This document shows, piece after piece, positions 58,140-64,000 of a stretch of DNA of 64,000 nucleotides. The stretch lies in assembly GCF_000176235.1 (NCBI RefSeq), contig NZ_ACZV01000005.1, forward strand, positions 62,001 through 126,000, given 5' to 3'. The notes under the pieces were generated by a model. It did not search any database and had not been told where the DNA came from. It saw nothing but the letters and a program-made list of their open reading frames with translations. Position 1 is the stretch's first letter. Each line of letters starts with the position of its first letter. Made by a program: the position numbers and the translations under genes. This stretch comes from Vibrio orientalis CIP 102891 = ATCC 33934 (GTDB taxonomy: Bacteria > Pseudomonadota > Gammaproteobacteria > Enterobacterales > Vibrionaceae).

Positions 58140-59414
58140 TTATTTAGATAGGCGGTTACGGATGTCGCTGCGGACACGATTTTGGTCGATATTGCGCTGT
58201 GGCGTCGACATTTGCATTGGCTGAGGATTGCTACCAATGTGCTCTTCTAGCTTACCTTTCACATGATCCCAACCATGACGCTGGATATTGCGAACTAATG
58301 CAATGGCGTAGCGGTTACCTTCGTTGCCTGACACTCCGATACGGTCAAGCATATCGGTACCATGGCGATATACCGCTTCGTAAACATGCTGAATTGTCTC
58401 GTGCTCTGAGCCTAGCTTACCGTTGATATAGCGTAAGATTTCAGTTTTCTCTACATCAGATGCATTGTTATCAATATGCTTTAGAGCATCGACCACGATT
58501 GAGTGAGCGATAGAAACATTGCCGTTAAATGAGAACGCTAATACGCCCAATTTGTGCTGTGCATCTAGCTCCGCATCCGTCAGTAGGTAGTGCGTCGCAA
58601 CGTCATATGCCGCTTGCTCCATCTTCTCTTTGTTGTAGAAAACGCCAGAGGCATATTTAAGGTACTCACCAATCAATTCATCTTGGTTAAGCTGCTTAAT
58701 CGCTTCTTTTTGTAGGTTTAAGATATTAGTGATGTCATCTTTAGCGATGTAATCAAGGTCAGTATCAATATCAAAGTCATAATCAGGAGTAAACGCAAAA
58801 CGATGGCTGTTCAGGAAATATACTTTTTGGTTGTAGATGATACCAATTCGGCCGTCACCCATAACTCGTGCATATAAGGTAACGCCATTAGGATCGACTA
58901 TGGTGAACTCTTTGATTGAATCATCGTATCCAGTGATTTGGAAGTTTTGACCTTCATAGCGGATCACACCATCACCATCGACATGAATATCACCGACTTC
59001 ACCGCCCCATCCAGGAGTATCACCAAAGTCAGGTTCTGGGCGATCTGGTGCATTATCAATTGGTGGTTGAGAAGGCTGTAGTCCCCACTCTGGGGTTGTA
59101 TCTAGCCCAAAATCTGGGTCAATTGGGTTTGGACGATCAGGTGCATTGTCGATCGGTGGCTGTGAAGGTTGTAATCCCCAATCAGGTGTTGTATCTACTC
59201 CCCAATCTGGAGAGTGGTCTGGTAGAGGGCGATCAGGTGTGTGTTCAGTATCTGGCACTCCCCAATCAGGAGTTTCACCAAAATCGGGTGGCGTTACACC
59301 AAACTCAGGATCGACATCGCGGTCAGCATCAGAATTGCCTGCGCCACCAGAAGAAGAACAACCAGCCAACACAAATGAGCCAGCGACGATTAAAGCTAAA
59401 AGAGATTTTTTCAT
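58140..59414 (-). CDS. Pro/Asp/Trp-repeat lipoprotein
   Basis: 424 residues, not recognised. The lipobox is LAGC with Cys-19, followed by a SSSGGAG spacer. Residues 35-135 are low complexity, built on PDWG and DNAPDRP, with two near-identical copies of DTTP-[D/E]-WGLQPSQPPIDNAPDRP. A small beta part follows (VIRYEGQNFQITGYDD, GRIGIIYNQKVYFLNS). Residues 235-400 are helical (KQLNQDELIGEYLKYASG, AELDAQHKLGVLAF, NVSIAHSIVVDALKHID). The stretched Pro region looks like a spacer through the periplasm or surface. AGG precedes the ATG. It ends in the hairpin at 58102. Confidence 0.75.
   Translation of the reverse strand: MKKSLLALIVAGSFVLAGCSSSGGAGNSDADRDVDPEFGVTPPDFGETPDWGVPDTEHTPDRPLPDHSPDWGVDTTPDWGLQPSQPPIDNAPDRPNPIDPDFGLDTTPEWGLQPSQPPIDNAPDRPEPDFGDTPGWGGEVGDIHVDGDGVIRYEGQNFQITGYDDSIKEFTIVDPNGVTLYARVMGDGRIGIIYNQKVYFLNSHRFAFTPDYDFDIDTDLDYIAKDDITNILNLQKEAIKQLNQDELIGEYLKYASGVFYNKEKMEQAAYDVATHYLLTDAELDAQHKLGVLAFSFNGNVSIAHSIVVDALKHIDNNASDVEKTEILRYINGKLGSEHETIQHVYEAVYRHGTDMLDRIGVSGNEGNRYAIALVRNIQRHGWDHVKGKLEEHIGSNPQPMQMSTPQRNIDQNRVRSDIRNRLSK
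59040..59200 (-). repeat. Direct repeat in the lipoprotein gene
   Basis: Two copies of a roughly 65 bp unit that encodes the WGLQPSQPPIDNAPDRP block lie about 95 bp apart, with silent and a few coding differences. Confidence 0.6.
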
Positions 59415-59706
59415 AATCCACTACCTAAAAGTCTTACAAGATTGACTGGTGTGATGCTTACTGCGATCGATACCAGTTAATGAGAAGGCCAATCCTTTGG
59501 CTAGAGAGGGTAGGAGTTAGAATTGTCGAGAGAGTAGGACAAGTCACAATCAAACATACTCTAATCAGCGATATCCAGTGCTGAACTATTTGCTGCGGCT
59601 AGTATTGTTAATAAGTAATTACCAATCTAATGATGAAAACTTATATGGTAGATAAGTATTGCTTATCATAATGGGCGAAGCTGGCGGGTTATGGTGTTAC
59701 TAGAGC

Positions 59707-60654
59707 TTAAACAGCGAGAATGGATTCACTCTTATTGACTTGATGATTGAGCGCGGTTTGAATTTCTGAGTTTAACCAGTGGATCAGAGGGTTATTACGA
59801 TTTTTTACATGGTACTGGCTGTAAACCGGCATCGACTTATCTTGCTCGTCCATGATGACGTCAATAGCGCGTAGATTGGGGTAAAGGTCGAGTGGGAATA
59901 AATTTGAATGGGGCATAAACATGTCGGTGTGTTGTACAACATCAATAATTGCCATGACCAGTTCTGAGCGGAACCCGACACGAGTATTTAGCCCATGGTT
60001 CTTCATCAGTTGTTCAGCGACACTAAAGGTGTCGTTCCAGCCAGGATTGATGAAAGAAGCGATCTCATAGCCATCAAACTCTTCCATTGTTGCGATGGAT
60101 TTCTTAATAGGATGTCCTTGGCGGACAAAGACTCGACCTTTAAGCTCAATCAGTTGTTTTAGGTAGATTTCTTTGGGGGCAGAAAGATCGTAGTTGATAC
60201 CAAGTAGCACTTCCCCTTTACTGATGTTCTCTAGGGTATTGTGTGTCCAGCCAATTAGCTCGATATCGGCTTGAGGTGCTTGCTCTCTTAATTGGTGAAA
60301 AAGCGTTCCAGAGAGGCAGGCCAGTACCATGGGGGAGAGAGCAATTTTAAGCTTGTTATCAATCAACTTAGGATCAAACTCTTGCGAGCTATTGAGCGCA
60401 TTTGCCAGTCCGTCTAAATGCGGAGTAATAGCGTCGGCTAGCTCCGTCGCAAATGAGGTCGGTTCTAACCCTGACGGGACTTTAACAAAAAGATCATCAT
60501 TGAAGTGGTTGCGCAGCTTTTGCAGAGATTGGCTGATCGCGGGTTGAGAGACAAACAGTCGCTGAGAGGCTTTACGCATATTGAGCTCTTGCGATAAAAC
60601 CAAAAACGTTCTCAGTAGATTCAAATCTAAACTGTAAAACAGATCCTTTGCCAT
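59707..60654 (-). CDS. LysR-type transcriptional regulator
   Basis: 315 residues. Helix-turn-helix: LDLNLLRTFLVLSQELNMRKASQRLFVSQPAISQSLQKL (in part). The effector domain has NKLKIALSPMVLACLSGTLFHQLRE and a final HWLNSEIQTAL. The start SLDLNLLRTFLVL and the general length recall the LeuO/NodD-like subgroup. The target is not known; there is a 291 bp non-coding gap upstream of the lipoprotein gene on the same strand, and cutC follows upstream after 42 bp, so it may be co-transcribed with cutC. Confidence 0.9.
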   Translation of the reverse strand: MAKDLFYSLDLNLLRTFLVLSQELNMRKASQRLFVSQPAISQSLQKLRNHFNDDLFVKVPSGLEPTSFATELADAITPHLDGLANALNSSQEFDPKLIDNKLKIALSPMVLACLSGTLFHQLREQAPQADIELIGWTHNTLENISKGEVLLGINYDLSAPKEIYLKQLIELKGRVFVRQGHPIKKSIATMEEFDGYEIASFINPGWNDTFSVAEQLMKNHGLNTRVGFRSELVMAIIDVVQHTDMFMPHSNLFPLDLYPNLRAIDVIMDEQDKSMPVYSQYHVKNRNNPLIHWLNSEIQTALNHQVNKSESILAV

Positions 60655-60696
60655 CTCTCATCCTAGTCCTATTGGTTAGCCACTTTCTTTTTACCA

Positions 60697-61440
60697 TCAA
60701 CTGAGTGCGTTTACGACTTTTTCTATTGCGCTGCTATTGGTCATCGGAATAATGAAATCATCAATCTCTTGATTGCCCATTTTAGCCGCGTCACTAGCTG
60801 CGTTCATATAACTAGCGCGAGTCGTTTTCCCTGATAAGTGGACTTCTCGAACGCCAGTGTGGCTCACTATCTCTTGAACGTTGTCTGCCGTTAAGCCTGC
60901 ACCAGCCATAATTGAGACTTTGCCGTCAGCGAGCGCAACCATCTCTTTCAATACCTCGACGCCTTGTTCGACATTAGAGGCTAAGCCTGAGGTAAGAATA
61001 CGTTCGCAGCCCAATTCAATCACGTTTTCGAGTGCTTGCTGCCAGTGACTACTTTGATCGATAGCTCGGTGGAAAGTGATGCCCAAGTCGTACAGTTTTG
61101 CTTTGTCGGCCAACTGGTGCGCTAAAGGCATATCCACGTTACCATCGGCGGTAAGAACACCGAACACCACACCTTGAAGCCCCGCTTCGGCTGCGGCTTC
61201 GATATCAAGCAGCATTGCGTCGACGTCATCTTGGTCGTAAAGAAAGTCCCCCTGGCGTGGGCGAATCATGGCATACACAGGAATTGTTGAGATTTGTCCT
61301 GCTTTCTTCATAAAACCAAAGCTTGGCGTTAGCCCGCCAAGCGCGAGGGAAGAGCAAAGCTCAATACGTGTTGCGCCACCATTAATGGCATTGTGCAAAG
61401 ATTCTAAGTTGTCGATACAGACTTCTACGTGATATTTCAT
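60697..61440 (-). CDS. cutC: CutC family protein
   Basis: 247 residues, a TIM-barrel protein with the family start [36 protein letters not shown] (in part), then [33 protein letters not shown] and ILTSGLASN. Originally linked to copper tolerance in E. coli, although a direct copper role is disputed. It may share a transcript with the downstream LysR gene (42 bp gap). Confidence 0.95.
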   Translation of the reverse strand: MKYHVEVCIDNLESLHNAINGGATRIELCSSLALGGLTPSFGFMKKAGQISTIPVYAMIRPRQGDFLYDQDDVDAMLLDIEAAAEAGLQGVVFGVLTADGNVDMPLAHQLADKAKLYDLGITFHRAIDQSSHWQQALENVIELGCERILTSGLASNVEQGVEVLKEMVALADGKVSIMAGAGLTADNVQEIVSHTGVREVHLSGKTTRASYMNAASDAAKMGNQEIDDFIIPMTNSSAIEKVVNALS

Positions 61441-61536
61441 CGGAGTGAACTCATTCAGAGGGTGATGAGTTATTCTAGCAGTCTAGGTGCAAGATATTAG
61501 GGTAAAGGTGCAAGGATTTGTTTCCCTAAAAATAAA

Positions 61537-61561
61537 AAACCTCAGCATAAGGCTGAGGTTT
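61537..61561 (-). terminator. Terminator of yebG
   Basis: AAACCTCAGC (61537-61546) pairs with GCTGAGGTTT (61552-61561) across ATAAG; a T tract follows on the minus strand. Confidence 0.85.
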
Positions 61562-61584
61562 AGATTGTTTGAGCAAGAGTGAAA

Positions 61585-61887
61585 TTATGCAGCGTCGTCT
61601 TGCGCTTCTTCTGCATCTTCAACGGCTTCTACTTTCTTTGGTTTCTTCGGCGCAGGTTTGCGTTTAGCCCCAAGAGCGTAAAGCACTTCTTCTTTGTTTT
61701 GTGCTAGGAACATAGCCAAGTCTTCTGTCTTGCCTTCATCTTCTAGCAGTTCACTTTTACCCAGTAGCTCAAAAAGCTCATCAGCCATATCGAGCATCTT
61801 GTCATATGCGTCAGCTTCCGCTTTAGAGGTAAAAGTCATTTTCTCTTCTCCGTTGCGTTCTACCACGTACTTGACGATTACAGCCAT
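61585..61887 (-). CDS. yebG: YebG family SOS-inducible protein
   Basis: 100 residues. MAVIVKYVVERNGEEKMTFTSKAEADAYDKMLDMA is the YebG N-terminus (in part), with the tail rich in Lys/Pro then Asp/Glu/Ala. E. coli YebG is LexA-controlled; its molecular role is unclear. Here a perfect LexA box lies 37 bp before the ATG, which supports SOS control. Stand-alone gene. Confidence 0.92.
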   Translation of the reverse strand: MAVIVKYVVERNGEEKMTFTSKAEADAYDKMLDMADELFELLGKSELLEDEGKTEDLAMFLAQNKEEVLYALGAKRKPAPKKPKKVEAVEDAEEAQDDAA

Positions 61888-61923
61888 GGTTGGTCCTCTA
61901 ACTCAAATTATTGAAAATATTTA

Positions 61924-61939
61924 CTGTCTGTTTATACAG
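61924..61939 (-). promoter_or_regulatory. LexA (SOS) box of yebG
   Basis: CTGT, eight bases, ACAG (CTGTCTGTTTATACAG) fits the gammaproteobacterial LexA operator with the AT-rich right centre. It is in the promoter region of yebG. Confidence 0.85.
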
Positions 61940-61989
61940 TTTTTGACCAGTTAAGTCTAGGTGATGCGCTGATTATGGGATCTAAGTGG

Positions 61990-62883
61990 TCAGTCTTTAC
62001 GCCATTGGTGGCAATAGTCGATAAATGTTTTAAGCAGCGGGCTTTGGTACTTTTCTTTATGCACCAGTAGCCAAAAGCGTCGCTTCATATCAAGGGAGAG
62101 TTTTAGTTCAACAACACGCCCATCTCTGATGGCTGGCTCGGCGGCGAGCTTCGAAAGGCAGCCTAATCCAAGCCCTGCTGAAACACTGTTGAGTAGCGCT
62201 TCTGTGGTATTAAGTTGAAAGGATTCTTGCCAGTGCTCAATTCGCGGTGCGACGGTACGTAAAAAGAACTCTCTTGAACCAGATCCGGGTTCGCGCAGTA
62301 TCCAGTCACTATTTTCAAGTGCGCCAATGGTTAGTGGCTGTCTGCTGGCCAATGGGTCATTCGGTGCACTGACGATGCACATTTCATCTTCACTAAACTG
62401 AGTGGAAATTAACTGAGGGTGAAGGGTTTTTCCTTCAATCAAAGCAAGGTCGAGCTCATAATCGATCAGCTTCTCACAGATCAAAGCCGAGTTTGAGATA
62501 AATAAGCTTTGCGATGTGTGCTGAGTTTCCGCGCGAAAGTCTCGCAGCAGATAGGGGGCGACCTGATTGCCTATCGTATCACTAGCGCCAATCTTTAACT
62601 CTCCGGTTAATGTCTGGTCATTATCAAAAAGTTGTTCGATATCTTGCGCTCGCTCAATAAGCTCATCGGCTAATGGCAGTAACTTCTGTCCCTCTTGATT
62701 AAGAATGAGACGGTTGTTGACGCGATCAAATAGGGAGTGGCCTATCTGCTTTTCTAATTCAGACAGCGCCATACTCACTGCTGCTTTGGATAGAAACAGT
62801 GCTTCTGAAGCAGAAGTGAGCGTCTCGTGCTGAGTAATAGTAATGAATACTTTGAGCTGTTTGAGAGAAATGTTAGTAGCCAT
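61990..62883 (-). CDS. LysR-type regulator divergent from the TDT transporter
   Basis: 297 residues. Helix-turn-helix SLKQLKVFITITQHETLTSASEALFLSKAAVSMALSELE (in part), then a CysB/CbbR-like effector domain with LKIGASDTIGNQVAPYLLRDF, ENSDWILREPGSGSREFF and a late SAGLGLGCLSKLAAEP. The REPGSGSRE block is common to regulators of the YeiE/CbbR group. It is 104 bp from the transporter at 62988 on the opposite strand, its probable target. Confidence 0.92.
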   Translation of the reverse strand: MATNISLKQLKVFITITQHETLTSASEALFLSKAAVSMALSELEKQIGHSLFDRVNNRLILNQEGQKLLPLADELIERAQDIEQLFDNDQTLTGELKIGASDTIGNQVAPYLLRDFRAETQHTSQSLFISNSALICEKLIDYELDLALIEGKTLHPQLISTQFSEDEMCIVSAPNDPLASRQPLTIGALENSDWILREPGSGSREFFLRTVAPRIEHWQESFQLNTTEALLNSVSAGLGLGCLSKLAAEPAIRDGRVVELKLSLDMKRRFWLLVHKEKYQSPLLKTFIDYCHQWRKD

Positions 62884-62987
62884 AAGTCTCGTTAAGTTTG
62901 TTTGAACGACTGTTTTAAATAATTAGATATTCTCGAACAATTAGCAAGCGTAAACTGGCTCCGTACTAAAGAGGTTGAGAGGCAACA

Positions 62988-63956
62988 ATGATTCAAGCAG
63001 CAAAAGCAAAAGTGATGGGAGCTCCAACTCCAATGGCGGGCTTAGCGCTAGGGATTGCCAGTTTAGGTTGGTGTTGGGAAAATGCCGCGCCATTTCACGG
63101 TTACGCTCAATGGAGCGGAGCAGCGATTGCCAGCGTACTATTGGCAATCTTAGCGGTGAAATTTTTATTTCATAATCACCTATTACGTGAAGATCTTGCT
63201 CACCCAGTGGTGGGTAGCGTAGTACCGACTTTCGCAATGGGTACTATGGTCGTCTCTGCATCGATTGGACACTTTTATCCTGTGGCAGGTGACTTAGTAT
63301 GGCTAGCGGCTGTTGGGTTGCATGTGGTGTTCCTTACTAGCTTCGTTTACCACCGCGCGCAGAGCTTTGAACTGCATCATATGGTGCCAAGCTGGTTTGT
63401 TCCGCCTGTTGGTATCATCGTTGCGGATGTCTCTTTTTCTGGTAACCCTAACTTGGCGATGGTTGCACATATTGCTCTAGTGTTTGGTATTGCGGCCTAT
63501 GCGGTGATGTTACCTATGATGATTTACCGCTTTATGTTTACTCACGAAGTGCCAGATGCAGCAAAACCAACTATGGCGATAATGGCTGCACCAGCAAGTC
63601 TTTCATTGGCAGGTTACTTAACCGTGACGACACAGCCATCACCGGTGATAATTGGGGTGTTATTTGGTATTGCAGTATTAATGACAGCGATTATTTACCT
63701 CGCTTTCTTTAAGCTATTACGCTTACCGTTTAGCCCAGGTTATGCAGCTTTTACCTTCCCTATGGTGATAGGCTCGACAGCGCTATTTAAATTATCTGCT
63801 TGGATGGAAAGTGTTGGCATCGCGCAGCAATATGTTGAGCAAGTACATTGGCTAGCAGGGTTAGAGCTAGTGGTTGCAACGCTAGTGGTGGGCTATGTTG
63901 CGGCACGTTACTTCCACTTCTATCAGCCTCATCGACATGTAGTGCGTAACGCGTAA
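62988..63956 (+). CDS. TDT (TehA/SLAC1) family membrane transporter
   Basis: 322 residues with about ten membrane segments. TPMAGLALGIASLGWCWEN, HPVVGSVVPTFAMGTMVVSA, HHMVPSWFVPPVGIIVAD and LAFFKLLRLPFSPGYAAFTFPMVIGSTALFK are the family blocks (in part). Members move anions, sulphite, dicarboxylates or tellurite-related compounds; the ligand here cannot be told. AGAGG precedes the ATG. Divergent from its LysR neighbour. It ends 44 bp before the window edge. Confidence 0.9.
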   Translation: MIQAAKAKVMGAPTPMAGLALGIASLGWCWENAAPFHGYAQWSGAAIASVLLAILAVKFLFHNHLLREDLAHPVVGSVVPTFAMGTMVVSASIGHFYPVAGDLVWLAAVGLHVVFLTSFVYHRAQSFELHHMVPSWFVPPVGIIVADVSFSGNPNLAMVAHIALVFGIAAYAVMLPMMIYRFMFTHEVPDAAKPTMAIMAAPASLSLAGYLTVTTQPSPVIIGVLFGIAVLMTAIIYLAFFKLLRLPFSPGYAAFTFPMVIGSTALFKLSAWMESVGIAQQYVEQVHWLAGLELVVATLVVGYVAARYFHFYQPHRHVVRNA

Positions 63957-64000
63957 CCTTTTGAGCTTTTCTAAGCTTATATTTATCAAGAAAACCGTGC

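Noticed and set aside
59048..59445. Two plus-strand frames of 122 and 99 codons opposite the Pro/Asp lipoprotein
   Set aside because: They are antisense shadows of the repeated PDWG codons. The minus-strand frame has a lipobox, ribosome site and terminator.

Overview
The window is a 64 kb piece of a gammaproteobacterial chromosome, almost certainly from a Vibrio and most likely its large chromosome. Four things point there: the block phoB-phoR-pstS / ppx-ppk1 / pstC-pstA-pstB-phoU, the queA-tgt-yajC-secD-secF run, the long (about 340-residue) DapD, and the many small outer-membrane beta-barrel genes. I see no rRNA or tRNA genes, no CRISPR array, no insertion sequence and no phage genes.

Layout. 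1-2,760: the 5' end of a LacI-family regulator, a CsaA-like tRNA-binding protein, a gamma-glutamylcyclotransferase-like protein and NnrS. 2,762-7,896: a glycerol block on the minus strand (glpD, glpR, glpFK), each unit closed by its own hairpin. 8,336-12,728: a 1,270-residue calcium-repeat lipoprotein (thrombospondin type 3-like repeats) followed after 7 bp by a small beta-barrel; the ribosome-binding site of the lipoprotein gene can be closed by an upstream complementary arm. 12,813-20,464: dapD, marC, a peroxiredoxin divergent from oxyR, and the glyoxylate-shunt genes aceB-aceA.

20,465-25,160 is the most unusual stretch. It is AT-rich and holds a small unknown gene, two paralogous regulators with an N-terminal helix-turn-helix and a C-terminal domain that looks like a GNAT or LuxI-type acyltransferase fold, a stand-alone EAL phosphodiesterase with all catalytic residues, and a short paralogue of the calcium-repeat lipoprotein. 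I propose, as inference only, a c-di-GMP-linked surface module controlled by a pair of regulator/acyltransferase-like proteins.

25,164-32,900: a chemoreceptor, the sucrose operon scrB-scrA-scrK with divergent scrR, and a CBS-domain protein. 33,198-43,802: queA, tgt, yajC, secD, secF, a secreted unknown, a DUF1904 protein, mepA, yfhL, trhP and rdgC. 44,011-56,203: the phosphate regulon. Both its promoters (phoB and pstC) show an 18 bp PHO box ending exactly 10 bp before the -10. Polyphosphate synthesis and breakdown (ppk1-ppx) lie between them on the other strand. 56,213-63,956: three small beta-barrel proteins, a Pro/Asp-rich lipoprotein, two LysR regulators, cutC, yebG with a perfect LexA box, and a TDT-family transporter.

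All functions are read from sequence by eye. Family calls for housekeeping genes are strong. The GNAT-like domain, the operator assignments and the RNA structures are inference.
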